Source: Diploptera punctata (taxonomy: Eukaryota > Arthropoda > Insecta > Blattodea > Blaberidae). Taken from it: a stretch of 64,000 bases of DNA. Under the pieces are notes generated by a model that saw only the letters and a program-made list of their open reading frames with translations, was not told the origin of the DNA and searched no databases. The stretch spans positions 896,501-960,500 of the forward strand of contig JASPKZ010010277.1 in assembly GCA_030220185.1 (NCBI GenBank). The letters run 5' to 3'. The translations under genes and the position numbers were made by a program. How positions within the stretch are numbered: position 1 is the first letter of the stretch; each line of letters begins with the position of its first letter. Of this stretch, positions 30,734 to 40,632 are shown piece after piece.

Positions 30734-31852
30734 TACTTACTTACTTACTCACTGGCACTATCGAACCCGTAGGTTCATGGCCGCGCGGATATAAGCTCTC
30801 CATATGTCCCTATCCTGAGCTAATGCTTTCCAATCATTCCCTGTATAATCTACTTCCCTCAAATCATAGCTAATGTTGTTCTCCCACCTCATTCTTGGTC
30901 TACCAACTAGGCGTTTTCCTTCTGGCTTTCCTACAAGAAGTTTCCATGCACGTCTTTCATTCCCCATACGCGCAACATGTCCTGCCCATCGCAGTCTACG
31001 AGACTTAACTGTTCTTATTATATATGGCTTCCTATAAAGACCATGTAGTTCATTGTTATGTAGTCTTCTCCATTCACCTGTCTGTTCATCTCTCTTTGGT
31101 CCAAAAATTTTCCTAAGAACTTTATTCTCAAATACTCGTAATCTCCTTTCCTCCCTTAAAGAAAGAGTCCATGTTTCGCACCCATATAATATAACTGGTA
31201 GAATAATAGTTTTATATATTTTCAGCTTAACGTTTTTTTGAAAGGAGTTGGGACATCAAAAGTCTCTGCAATGCATAATAGCATGCATTTCCAGAATTGA
31301 GCCTATGTTTAATTTCTTTGTGCGTCTCATTCCTATTTGTGATTATTGTTCCTAGGTATTTGAATTCAGCCACTTCCTCAAAATTTCCCTCATTTGTCAT
31401 TAGCTGTCCATTTCCATTATATACTGAATTTCTACTTGTGACCATATATTTAGTTTTACTGATATTTACTTCCAGTCCCAATTTCTTAGTGTTACTCAAT
31501 AGTGTGTGCGTGTTGGCCTTTAGTATCTCCTCGCTATCGGCCAGTAGTACTACAACATCAGCATAAACTAACAGCTTATTAATACCATTCAGTTGTAAGC
31601 CTTCCTCATTCTCTAAATAGTTAATGGCATGCTCTAGTACAAAATTAAATAGTAGAGGAGATAGTGCATCTCCTTGCTTCAACCCATTCTGGATTTCAGA
31701 AGTGTCTGAAAACTGTTTGCCTACACGCACCCTACTCTTTGAGCCATTTAGACACATTCGTATAAGTCTAACTAACTTTTTAGGAATTCCGAACTCCAGC
31801 AGGATACTATATAACTTCTCCCTCTTAATTGAATCATATGCTTTTTTGAAGT
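30734..31852 (-). mobile_element. RTE-A LINE, 5'-truncated, best 3' copy
   Basis: The tail is a TTAC run at about 30731-30747 on the plus strand. The 5' end is at motif A: the frame begins YFKKAYDSIKREKLY. The element is flanked by the two halves of the right arm of a hammerhead palindrome, which makes the insertion point precise to a few bases. Confidence 0.85.
30758..31757 (-). pseudogene. RT pseudogene of RTE-A
   Basis: The frame at 31227-31757 reads MCLNGSKSRVRVGKQFSD, motif B GLKQGDALSPLLFNFVLEHA, motif C KLLVYADVVVLLAD and FKYLGTIITNRNET. Motif C is YADV rather than YADD, so one catalytic aspartate is lost. A one-base change at a T run near 31237 shifts the frame. The C-terminal frame 30758-30967 reads WKLLVGKPEGKRLVGRPRMR and DRDIWRAYIRAAMNLRVR. 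This RT cannot be active as it stands. Confidence 0.8.
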
Positions 31853-31962
31853 ACTACGTTTTATTTTTATTTAATTAATAAATATGGATTTTCATCAAGT
31901 AAACACCAACTCAATTGATTATTTAATATTTAAATATTTAAACAATAGGTAAGATCTAAGAA

Positions 31963-32075
31963 TATATCATCATAGTACATTCACGAATTTAGGCCATTTA
32001 TTGACCTGTTTCGGCCTCAAGAGAAACACCATCCAGAAGTCTTTTGAATGGACGTCCTGGTCTTCTTCTTCCTCA
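31963..32075 (-). mobile_element. RTE-D 3' fragment
   Basis: Complement of the RTE-D 3' end: the CATAGTACATTCACGAATTT block then the segment encoding LQDGVSLEAETGQQ. It ends abruptly into unrelated sequence at about 32075. Confidence 0.75.
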
Positions 32076-32084
32076 CCTTCTCGT

Positions 32085-32290
32085 GGTACAACCCGTTTTC
32101 ACAAACGAGGCTCTGAGGACCGAGTCACGGCGGTATAACCGTTCCATCTGGTACTGAGTAAATACGGTATCCTAATGTCTGTCCAGAGACTAAAAGGTAG
32201 CAGCCCTACCACTGGACTACTTAGCGTCGGGCCAGTAACCTGTCCTAAGGAACTTCAAAACTACTTTCAAGTCTCAACACGAAAAAAGCC
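32085..32290. other. Possible tRNA-like repeat
   Basis: The minus strand reads TAGTCCAGTGGTAGGGCTGC, close to a box A, but no convincing box B follows at the right spacing. Confidence 0.25.
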
Positions 32291-32384
32291 AGAAGGAATC
32301 TAAGAATATACGTCCATGGAAACATTTTCACCAGTGGAGTAAGGAAGAAATTGTGGAAATTAAAAATAACGTCCGGAATTCAAA

Positions 32385-32490
32385 TTCCTGGAAATGGTAG
32401 GCTACTAATAAAGAACAGGAATGAAGTGCGGAAAGAATTTAAACATGGGCTAAACCCAGGAAAAGTATGCATCTGTTCTCTTATTTTCTC
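32385..32490 (+). pseudogene. Scrap of RTE-A-like RT
   Basis: Translation in mixed frames gives NRNEVRKEFKHGLNPGK, matching NRNEMHKEIKHRLNSGN of RTE-A. About 100 bp only. Confidence 0.55.
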
Positions 32491-32559
32491 TATCAGCAAC
32501 ATGAGGCAGAGTGTGTAGGGTCTGAACACGGTCATCCCTTCCTAAATCCATTTTCAGTT

Positions 32560-32877
32560 TCCATTACAAAGATTTCCGAGTAGACTTGCGTTTATATTAA
32601 CGATTTTCGTGAATACATTCTAGCAGCTATTTAAAATACTCATTCCTCTGTAATTCTGTGCGTCATTTCTGCCTCCATTCTTGTACAAAGGTAGAATCAC
32701 TATGTTTTTACATTCATCTGGTATATGTTTTGTGAATAAACTTGATTGTAGAAGTTCAACAAATGATGCGTAAACATTTGTAGGTATTTTCACATTCCCC
32801 ATGTCGGACCTTACAGGGATACGACTTGTCAGAAAAGGATTTGAAACTCTGGACAACAAACTTGCTTTTATAACCAC
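32560..32877 (-). pseudogene. RTE-like RT N-terminal fragment
   Basis: The minus strand reads VKIPTNVYASFVELLQSSL, PDECKNIVILPLYKNGG and NDAQNYRGMSILN. This is the RT motif 1/2 region (NYRG), which few copies in the window retain. A stop follows ILNSC. The subfamily is unknown, and the linked fragment on its right is not recognised. Confidence 0.6.
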
Positions 32878-33009
32878 GCACGGACATGAAGGTCTTCCCC
32901 GGATGAGTGATCAGCTTAGTGGCGGGGCCACCTCCGAAACAACGCGAACATTTAAGATAGTACACACTTTTCTCTCATACGTTCATACTAAATAAGACTA
33001 ATATGATAT

Positions 33010-33180
33010 GGACGATTGTGACGGCAGAATAATGTTCGGGGTCCATTTGGGCCTGAACGTTTCCTGACATTTAGCTTTCAGGTAGGAAAACCCTAAGAAA
33101 TCTCACCCATGAAACATTACATGACAGGGGATCGAATATGAGTCCGCTGAATACAAGATAATGACATTACAGCAGTGGAA
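33010..33180 (-). mobile_element. SINE1 copy, decayed
   Basis: Complement of the SINE1 body and a much-changed head: a box B relic in GGGGATCGAATATGAG and an altered head end CAGCAGTGGA. The head end is also part of a tandem duplication. Confidence 0.6.
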
Positions 33181-33865
33181 CCAAAGAAATTATGCTGCTG
33201 GTGATGATAATGATAATAATAATAATAAAAATAATAATAATAATAATGATCTTGAAGAAGATTTTCGGGCTGTAGACCGTGGTCGTGAGGCTTGTAGTTC
33301 CCCGACGTTTCGCCAAAGACTGCGTCTGGCATCCTTTTTTATAATGTATTATGTATTTCTCTACAAAACTATAGCTTTTGCACAACCCATTGTAAATTTT
33401 ACTCCTCTATAAATACCTGTTCTCTGCATCACTCTCTGTTAATCCCTTCAACACCATACTCCTATGCACTCCTTTAAACCCACTGTTCATTTGGTCTTCC
33501 CTTTCTTCTGCTGCCCTCCGATTAAAAACTTAATATCATCTTAGGTATCCTGTCATCCGAGTCAGCTGAATACAAGATAATAACATTACAGCAGTGGACT
33601 CCAAAGGAATGATGCTGATGATGATGATGATAATGATAATAATAATATCTTTTTTATTACGTATTTCTCTACAATACTGTAGTTTTTCCACAACCCATTG
33701 TAAATTTTACTCCTCTATAAATCCCTAATCTCTGCATCACTCTCTGCTAATCCTCTCAACACCATACTCCTATGCATTCCTTTAAACCCGCTGTTCTTTT
33801 GGCCTCCCCTTTCTTTTGTTGTCCTCCGATTCAAAATTTAATATCATCTTAGGTATCCTGTCAAC
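33139..33865. repeat. Tandem duplication of SINE-head plus RTE debris
   Basis: Unit 1 (about 33139-33545) and unit 2 (about 33560-33865) share GCTGAATACAAGATAAT, an ATG/ATA-rich run, then a 200-bp block with CACAACCCATTGTAAATTTT and CCGATT. Unit 1 alone carries an extra 85 bp at 33250-33335 that matches hammerhead repeats. On the minus strand the 200-bp block encodes an RTE-like IPKMILNFESED and GRPKEQ segment. Confidence 0.7.
33250..33335 (-). mobile_element. Hammerhead-bearing repeat fragment
   Basis: The minus strand has helix II GCCAGAC-GCA-GUCUUUGGC, GAAA and CGUCGGG, then the ACCACGG and AGCCCGAAAA block of the family. The first core box is cut: only GGA of CUGANGA remains before an A run. 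It inserted next to an AAT run inside unit 1 of a tandem duplication. Confidence 0.55.
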
Positions 33866-33869
33866 CGAC

Positions 33870-34095
33870 ATCCCCTTTATGTGACCAAACCATTTCAGTC
33901 TTATTTCTTCGATAACTTGTAGAACATATTTTTAAACATCCATTATTTCTCCTATTTTACTATTCCTAATGTTTTTCTCTTCTTGAATTTCTAGAAGCCA
34001 TCTTCCAGAAGTCCATCTCTCTCACTAATAGTTTATGTGCTTGCTCCCTGATTAATGTCCAAGTTTCTGCATCACACAATAGTATACCCTCCACT
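33870..34095 (-). pseudogene. RTE-like C-terminal debris
   Basis: The minus strand continues the RTE-like frame (a segment like RLKWFGHIKGMSVDRIP lies across 33860-33900), with breaks. Subfamily not assigned. Confidence 0.5.
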
Positions 34096-34155
34096 AATTA
34101 ACTATGAAAAAGTTTTTTTTTGTTCAGAATGATTCTACTTTACAGCAGCGAATTA

Positions 34156-34210
<55 letters not shown>

Positions 34211-34313
34211 TATGTATATTTCCGGTTTTAACAATGTTGACACATTTTTCCGGCACAAATGATTTGTCTCTAAATAATATTAATACTACAACTACTACTA
34301 CTACTACCATTAC

Positions 34314-34363
<50 letters not shown>
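34156..34363. repeat. AAT and ATT microsatellites
   Basis: An AAT run at 34156-34210, an ACT/AAT stretch and an ATT run at about 34327-34363. Asn and Ile runs in frames here are artefacts. Confidence 0.9.
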
Positions 34364-34368
<5 letters not shown>

Positions 34369-34383
34369 ATTAATATTCTTAAC

Positions 34384-34880
34384 GTTGCCCCGCGCTGGTT
34401 CGAGTCTCCATGGGGGAAGAAATTTTTATCATGGTATGTCGTAGCGTAGTGGTTAAGGCACTGAGCTACAAGCCGGAGGGTCGAGGGTTCAAGTCCCGTT
34501 GGGGTCAGGATTTTTAAACTGACCCAAACCCTCTGGCGGCACTATGGCCCTGGGGTCGACTCAGCCTCTAACGGAAATGAGTACCAGACGCCTGTTCTGG
34601 GGTAAAGGCGGCCGTCACGCAGGGCTGACAACCCGGCTGACAAAGTGCCAATTGTCTAGAAAAAGTGGGAACCTTAACTTCCTACTACCCCAAGGGCCTC
34701 CGGGCCTGTTGTGGGATCAAAAAAAAATGTCGTCCAGTTTGGGACCGGTGCCCACCCAGCATCATGAGCATGAGGCATTTGGGTAGCTACAATAAGTAGC
34801 TATTGTCACATGTGGATGTGAGGCCAGCAGCCGGATGGTAGGCTAAGGGCCTTCTAGACCTGTCGCGCCAGGAGTTTTTA
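34384..34880 (+). mobile_element. Composite SINE2 locus with second tRNA-like head
   Basis: SINE2 head and start (CTGGTTCGAGTCTCC, then ATTTTTATCATGGT) are followed at 34439-34508 by another tRNA-like segment. Its box A is TAGCGTAGTGGTTAAGG and box B GGTTCAAGTCC. A 230-bp body follows, and then the SINE2 body resumes at GGGACCGGTGCCCACCCAGC and ends CTTCTAGACCTGTCGCGCC. Either one SINE jumped into another or a dimeric SINE exists. Confidence 0.65.
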
Positions 34881-34885
34881 TTAAC

Positions 34886-34888
<3 letters not shown>

Positions 34889-34930
<42 letters not shown>
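34889..34930. repeat. AAT microsatellite
   Basis: About 14 AAT units between the SINE2 locus and RTE-L. Confidence 0.9.
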
Positions 34931-34931
<1 letters not shown>

Positions 34932-34934
<3 letters not shown>

Positions 34935-35605
34935 GGGAATTCAGATAAATTGTAATAAAACAAAATATATTTCATTGGAAACAACAGGTGAGTTAAAATG
35001 TATTTCACGAAGAATACGCAACGTTAAATGTTTTAAATATATAGGATCTATTTTAGATCAAAATATGAATTCAACTAAAGAAACTAAAAGAAGAATAACT
35101 GATGGAAGAAGAACCATTGGTAGGCTGAACTCAGTGCTTTGGAACAGAAATATAATGTACAGAACGTAAAAAACTATATTTAAAGCCCTGTTACAAATCA
35201 TTTTATTATGTGGGTCCGACCTGTAAGATAAGTAGACAAGCCAGCATGCTGTTAGCAGTAGAAATGTTTTTTTGGAAGATATTCAACAAGAATCTTAAGA
35301 TGGGATAAAGTCAGAAATAACACAATAAGGGAAATTATGCAAGTTAAAAAAAACAAAAAAGAAGAAAAACGTTTGAAATGGTATGGACACATCATAAGTA
35401 TGAAAGAAGATAGAAGAAGATCCTTGAATAGAAAGCCAATGGAAGAAGTGGAAGAGACAGACCTAGAGAACGTTGGATGGATGGATGGAGTGAGGAGAAG
35501 CATTGAAGCTAGATATTCGATGGAAGAAGATGCTTTAGACTGGAACTTCTGGCGACAAATCACTTTAGGTTGAAGGAGAACCACTTCAGTATGGAATATT
35601 CCTTA
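34932..35605 (+). pseudogene. RTE-L RT C-terminal pseudogene
   Basis: 34933-35169 reads NCNKTKYISLE, CISRRIRNVKCFKYIGSILD and ETKRRITDGRRTIGRLNSVL. After stops, 35337-35573 reads RLKWYGHIISMKEDRR, then VGWMDGVRRSIEARYSMEED. It begins after RT motif C, so no catalytic residues remain. The 3' end near 35605 matches the complement of 27525. Confidence 0.7.
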
Positions 35606-35609
35606 AAAA

Positions 35610-36330
35610 ATAATTTATTTTACATAAATGAGTTAAGTCTGTAAGATATTCTCTTCCACTTCACCAGGGTTAAATTATACAGATATTAAAAATTAGGGAA
35701 TATCTAATAAGGTGACATGAAAGGATGATGTTATAATTTGGCTAAAAAAGTCGCTATTATTTCATACTTTTTATTATATGATTTTCGAATTTCCTAAAAT
35801 AGCAGTCACCATATTTTTCTCACCAAACTTGGAAAGCAACCGTAGCGTCTTTCATGCGGCTTCATTTTTGTAATGTTATATAAAGTAAACGAGGACGCCA
35901 GAAGTGTAATGAAACTCTACTGGTTCACTCAAGAAAGCCAAGTCATATATTTTGTTTCGCAAAGTGCATGACGCCGTACACAGAACCAGAGCTTTCTGGT
36001 AACTTATCGCTCTTTGTACTCATAAAGCAGGGATCAGTGAAGTTACGTCTTACCATAACTTGGATAATACAAACATATTGTTGTCTCACTTCTTAGCGGA
36101 TAATCAGTTTAGTTATGGTACTAATATATTTTCATCATATTTTCTTACTACATCCTTTTACCCTGGTTTTACAAAGACACATTTCACGTTGTAAGCTAAG
36201 ATTCTTCCACTAACTTTTGATAACCATTCTTTGTTAAAAATAAAGCTTTTCCGCGTGAAGAAAAACATGTTTTAAAGCATGTTTTATATAAGTAATGTGT
36301 CGTAACTTAGTTTTAAGGTATTAAGTCTTT
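35610..36330. other. No recognised feature
   Basis: AT-rich spacer; nothing recognised. Confidence 0.4.
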
Positions 36331-36334
36331 CTAA

Positions 36335-36441
36335 GGGTCAGTTTCACTAACATAGGTAACTGTATTACGCCAGTTTTCCCCATATATAATACATAGCATA
36401 AACTGGCGCAATACAGTTACCTCTGTTGGTGAAACCGACCC
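36335..36441. mobile_element. PIF/Harbinger-like MITE
   Basis: A 107-bp element with 41-bp inverted ends, GGGTC(A/G)GTTTCAC then GGTAACTGTATT and CGCCAGTTT, and a central AT-rich 25 bp. TAA is present on both sides (36332-36334, 36442-36444). A three-base TWA duplication and a GGG start are known for Harbinger MITEs. Confidence 0.8.
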
Positions 36442-36477
36442 TAAATCAAAAAAAGCTAAAGTTGGTTTAATTGATCT

Positions 36478-37125
36478 GGTGAGTAACACTAAGAAATTGT
36501 AATGGACAATTAGTAACAAATGAGGGAAATTTTGAAGAAGTGGTTGAATTCAAATATCTAGGAAGAGTCACTGCAGATAGAAATGAGATACACAAAGAAA
36601 TTAAACATGGGCTTAACTCTGGAAATGCATGCTATTATGCTTTACAGGGACTTTTGACGTCCCACTTTCTCTCAAAAAACGTTAAACTGAAAATTTATAG
36701 AACTGTTATCCTCCCAATTAGGATATTATATGGATGCGAAATATGGGCTCTTATTTTAAGAGAACAATGAAGGTTACGAGTATTTGAGAATAAAGTTTTT
36801 AGGGAAATTTTTTAACCAAAGAGAGATGAACAGACAGGTGAATGGAGAAGACTTCATAATAGTGAGCTACACGATATTGATAAGAAACAAGATAAAACGA
36901 GAACAGTAGATTGAAAGAAGGGCATGAAAAATTCCTTTAGTAAAACCACAAGGAAAACGCCCAGATAATAGACCGAGGATGAGATGGGAGAATAACATTA
37001 ACCATAATTTAAGGGAAGTATATTATACAGGGATGAATGGAAAACTTTAGCGCAAGATAGGGATGTATGGAGAGCTTATGTCCATGCGGCCATGGACCTA
37101 CGGGTTAGATAGTGCCAACGAGTTA
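36478..37125 (+). mobile_element. RTE-A LINE copy, decayed
   Basis: Runs from the SNTKKL segment through 36540-36770 (VEFKYLGRVTADRNEIHKEI, then VILPIRILYGCEIWALILRE) to the family 3' end at about 37110. Gaps and frame breaks occur, including a lost stretch in the C-terminal part near 36905. Confidence 0.8.
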
Positions 37126-37129
37126 GTTA

Positions 37130-37500
37130 TGTTAAATTTATTAATTAGGCTAGAAAGTAAAATAATTAGTTTAATTATTTCAAGGGGTAGTTTATTTTAA
37201 AATATAAATTTTGGTATTTTCACAAAATTGTAAACTTTTCCATCCCAACTCTGCGGAGCTCTAAAGAAACAATTTTTATTATTACTCCTCCATGCCCATT
37301 TTTTACATTTCCTTTCAGGAACAAAAAGTTTCCCTTAGGCTTCCAAAATTAAACTTTTTTAAATGTATTTTTAAGTATTTTTACCTTAAAAATGTTTTAG
37401 ATTTTTGAGTCTCCAAGTTTTAATATTGTCCAAGAATTGAATTAAAAAACTACACCTTGTACAATGCAAAAACGAAGTGCATTTAAAATACAAAATCGTA
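37130..37500. other. No recognised feature
   Basis: AT-rich; no motif recognised. Confidence 0.4.
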
Positions 37501-37502
37501 AA

Positions 37503-38152
37503 ACAGTGTGTCCCATTCAAACCTCGTACATTTTAATTAGGCATAACTAACAAAGTATGCGGAATTATAAAATGAGGCCGGTATTAAACGAAACAGAAAC
37601 TCAAAGAATTTTCATTGCCACACGCTAAAACACCTCTATATGTGCACCATTAGTAGCACGAACAATTTCAAGTCTGTATTCGATTTTGTGTCACGTTCTA
37701 ACATGTCCACTGAACTGCCGGGAAGCTGCGAATTGATTTTTGTGCAGTTCTCTGAAACCCTGCTCTAATATCTTCAATCTTTTCTTCTGAAACACGCGTA
37801 CGAGCACCTCCTACTTCTCCTTTAACGCTCATAGTCGCCAGAAACTTCTCAAGCCATGCCTTAATGGTCTTCCCATCAGGTGCATTTCCTCCATATTCTT
37901 CCGGTAATTTCTTTGCACTGTAATTACTGACTTCGTCTCTGCATACCAGAAAACAGTTTGTGCTCGTTGCTGAGGAGTCGCCATTTTGTTTTATGTCATT
38001 ATTGTCCAACATTCCATAGATGAATTAACTGCAGCAATGAAAACAAACATTCTTTGAGTTTCTCTTTCTTTTAATACCAACCTCACTCATAACTCCGCAT
38101 ACTTTGAGAGATGATTAATTAAGAAGTGGGAGGTTTGAATGGGACACGGTGT
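37503..38152 (-). mobile_element. Internally deleted mariner-superfamily element
   Basis: Inverted ends: GTGTCCCATTCAAACCTC on the left and its complement on the right, with similarity through AAAGTATGCGGA and GAAACTCAAAGAAT, giving ends of about 110-120 bp with gaps. Total length is about 650 bp. The only coding content is the N-terminal DNA-binding part of a transposase. Confidence 0.75.
37698..38012 (-). pseudogene. Transposase N-terminal HTH fragment
   Basis: The 104-residue frame has LPEEYGGNAPDGKTIKAWLE, KFLATMSVKGEVGGARTRVS, EEKIEDIRAGFQRTAQKS. This is the first helix-turn-helix and linker of insect mariner-like transposases (the DUF4817-type N-terminus). The GARTRVSEE linker is well kept. 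The DDE domain is absent; the frame ends in SFPAVQWTC at the deletion junction. The missing C-terminal half resembles the tandem unit at 58-60 kb, though I cannot show they are the same family. Confidence 0.75.
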
Positions 38153-38154
38153 AT

Positions 38155-39190
38155 AATATCCAGGTCCTAATTGAATACGAAAAATTAAATTTAAAGAAAC
38201 ATAATAAGATATGACAATGATATCCGGGCATCTTCATAACTAGAATCGTTGACATTATGAAACCCTTTTGTTAATTAATTTTATGAATGTTTATCATATA
38301 TATAGTAACTGTGAATAGAGGAGAAATATATCCTCATTCTTTAGTATTAAGGCCCTATGAATATTGCTTCAACTTCTCTAATGTCAGATTTCCACTTATT
38401 TCGATCTAGTGCCTTATTCCTCCATCTTTAATCTCCAGATATCGTAAGTCTTCTTCCAAATATTATTCCATCTAACTCTGGTCTCCCTTTTCCTTTTAGA
38501 GCTATCTCCTATTTTTTTTCTTTCCTAATCTCTTAACAATTCTCTATTCATTCATTAGTTGAACATAAGCAAGCAGTTTTAACTTTCCCAGTATAATAAA
38601 TGCTACAGTATATGGTGTATTGTTATTATTCATGATTTCATTGTTAAAAGTAATTTTCTAGGAATCATTTTCATGTATTTGTCCATAAATTCTTGTTAGT
38701 ATTTACGCAAATATTTATATTTATTTTCATTTCAAAATATCTTTTTGTTTTCCTTTAGTTTTATACGTATTTTAAATTCATGGGGCGTAAAATATAAATA
38801 TCTGCTATAATTGTAACGCAAAAACATCTGAGAGTTTTTCCATAAGTTAGAAACTGTCTCCTCAAATGATATGCACTCTACGCTGATGCAAAGGGAGGAC
38901 ATTTGTTGTGAATATGCGAGACTGTATGACTTTAAAACGAAGGTGTAAGAGTTTAGCATGCATGTTTAATAGTAGTAGTAATTTTTATTTAATGAAGGTC
39001 TTTAAAAATTCAGGTTATAAATATAGAAATTCAAAGGTGACCCAAATTTTGCTCAAAATTCTCTTATTTCAACCACGACTTTACTTCTGTCAGTTTTTAA
39101 TGTCTAGAAAAAAATTCCATCTATTTCAGATGTGTTCCGAACATGTTAAGTTTGATTATTTGTGTGAGTACTCTCCTTTCCACAATATTC
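38155..39190. other. Mostly unrecognised
   Basis: A minus-strand stretch at about 38370-38560 gives faint RTE-like C-terminal wording. The rest, including frames at 38732-38959 and 38908-39234, has no recognised motif. Confidence 0.35.
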
Positions 39191-39199
39191 ATTCTGTAT

Positions 39200-39315
39200 C
39201 ATATTTCTTCTTCTTCGGCTTTCCCCACTTATAAGTTTGCCGTCTTCAGTTTCCATTTATCTCTATCATTCCAATCTCCCTCTTCCAAATTCCTATCATC
39301 CATTATGGTTCTCAC
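39200..39315 (-). pseudogene. RTE-I C-terminal scrap
   Basis: The minus strand reads RTIMDDRNLEEGDWNDRDKW, like the RTE-I tail at 5905-6080 (MNDRRLQDGDWKDRDEW). Tail of GAAGAAGAAG at 39208. Confidence 0.6.
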
Positions 39316-39384
39316 GTAGGTAAAAAAAGCTTAAAACCCATAAAAAACAATAAATAATTTAAAGATAAAGGTAAAAAGCTTTTT

Positions 39385-39960
39385 CACGCCAAATATATTA
39401 ACTTATCGTACCGATAACGTTTTCCGTTTCCATCTTGGTCTGCCACGTTTATTTCTTCCAGGGGGTGACCATTGGTACATATGTTTTGGCCATCTTTCAT
39501 TTTCCATTCTTTGTACATGGCCATACCATTTAAGCGTTTGATTTTCAATCCTCTTAACAACAGATGTTGTGACATTCATGTCTCTCCAAAGTAATTCATT
39601 TCTTATTTTATCCTGACTTGTTTTTTGGGGGCTTCTTCTAAAATAATAAAATTCAACTGTTCTAATTTTATTCTTTTGTAATTCCGCCAAAGACCAAGTT
39701 TCACTTCAATATGACAAAATATTCTGTATTATACTCTTATAAATTTTCATTTTAGTTTCCTTTGTAATATTTTTGTTCCAAATTATTCCATGTAATGTCT
39801 TAGTTGCATTTTTTGCCATTGCAATTTTAGTCTCTACATCTCTCTCACAGGTACCTAAACTTGTAATTATCGACCCAAGATATTTAAAAAATTCACATTT
39901 TTTTATTTTCCCTGTTTCAAGTATGAGGTCATCCACATCCGTTCCCAAACACATTGTATT
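39385..39960 (-). pseudogene. RTE-M RT C-terminal pseudogene
   Basis: 39706-39954 reads DDLILETGKIKKCEFFKYLG, SIITSLGTCERDVETKI and NKNITKETKMKIYKSI. After a stop, 39403-39690 reads VEFYYFRRSPQKTSQDKIRN, TLKWYGHVQRMENERWPKHM and NKRGRPRWKRK. RT motifs A to C are absent. Confidence 0.7.
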
Positions 39961-40315
39961 GTGTTGTATATAACACAGAGAATTTTATGACTCTGTACAT
40001 TGCATATTTATAGTCTCATTCCTATGTTACAATTTAACATTTCGATTTACTCGCATCGCTGATTGCATTGAGAACAATTGGAGCACCGCTAATTGGTGGA
40101 GTTACATTGGATAGGAGATAATTAATTCCCTAAAATCTTGAATATGTACTATAAACCTAGCAGTATAAGAAAATAAGGCTCCACGAAACAAAGGAAATAC
40201 GCCTACTGAACACACTCCGTATGTAACGTGGGCAATAAAAACGGTTCTAGCTCAGTGACGTTAATTTTCAGAATGCTAATTATATTTTGGTATATTAATC
40301 CAAATCAGTATCAGA

Positions 40316-40445
40316 TGCAGGCCACCCCAGTTGCCTCAGATGATGCGGGTCCGAGTTCGATCCCCGGTCAAGACATGCTTCGTGGTAGAGTGATGTCGAG
40401 ATTTTTTCTCAATTATAAGACAAGTGTCACGAAACATTATGCAGC
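40316..40445 (+). mobile_element. SINE1 copy, decayed
   Basis: Box B relic GAGTTCGATCCCCGGTC, then CTTCGTGGTAGAG and TATAAGACAAGTGTCACGAA from the body. The head 5' part is scrambled. Confidence 0.6.
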
Positions 40446-40632
40446 AGCTAGTTGCTGATTATCATGACACATATTACATTCGATTTGTTTAAAAACACGT
40501 TACAAATACATAACAGAAACACACTGATTAATGGTTATATCGAGTAATCCTGAGCCGCTATTTGAGTTTAATGTTATAAGCTGTTATAGATGTAAAGTTT
40601 TCTGAATCCGATATTCATGGGTTGTAATATTT

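Larger units (their letters stand above)
30515..31878. repeat. Hammerhead palindrome split by an RTE-A insertion
   Basis: Inner arms 30538-30619 and 30652-30733 are inverted copies around a 32-base spacer. The left arm continues outward through 30515-30540, and its complement is found not at 30734 but at 31853-31878, on the far side of an RTE-A element. Removing that element restores arms of about 105 bases. RTE-A therefore inserted into an existing palindrome. Confidence 0.8.

Noticed and set aside
18135..33335. A full Penelope-like element
   Set aside because: Hammerhead repeats suggest one, but no Penelope-type RT or GIY-YIG endonuclease could be read in the window.
34120..34449. 109-residue frame rich in Asn, Thr and Ile
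   Set aside because: Made of AAT, ACT and ATT runs plus SINE sequence.
34439..34508. Possible tRNA gene at the second head of the composite SINE
   Set aside because: Good boxes but no confident cloverleaf or CCA-ready acceptor, and it is followed by SINE-type body sequence.
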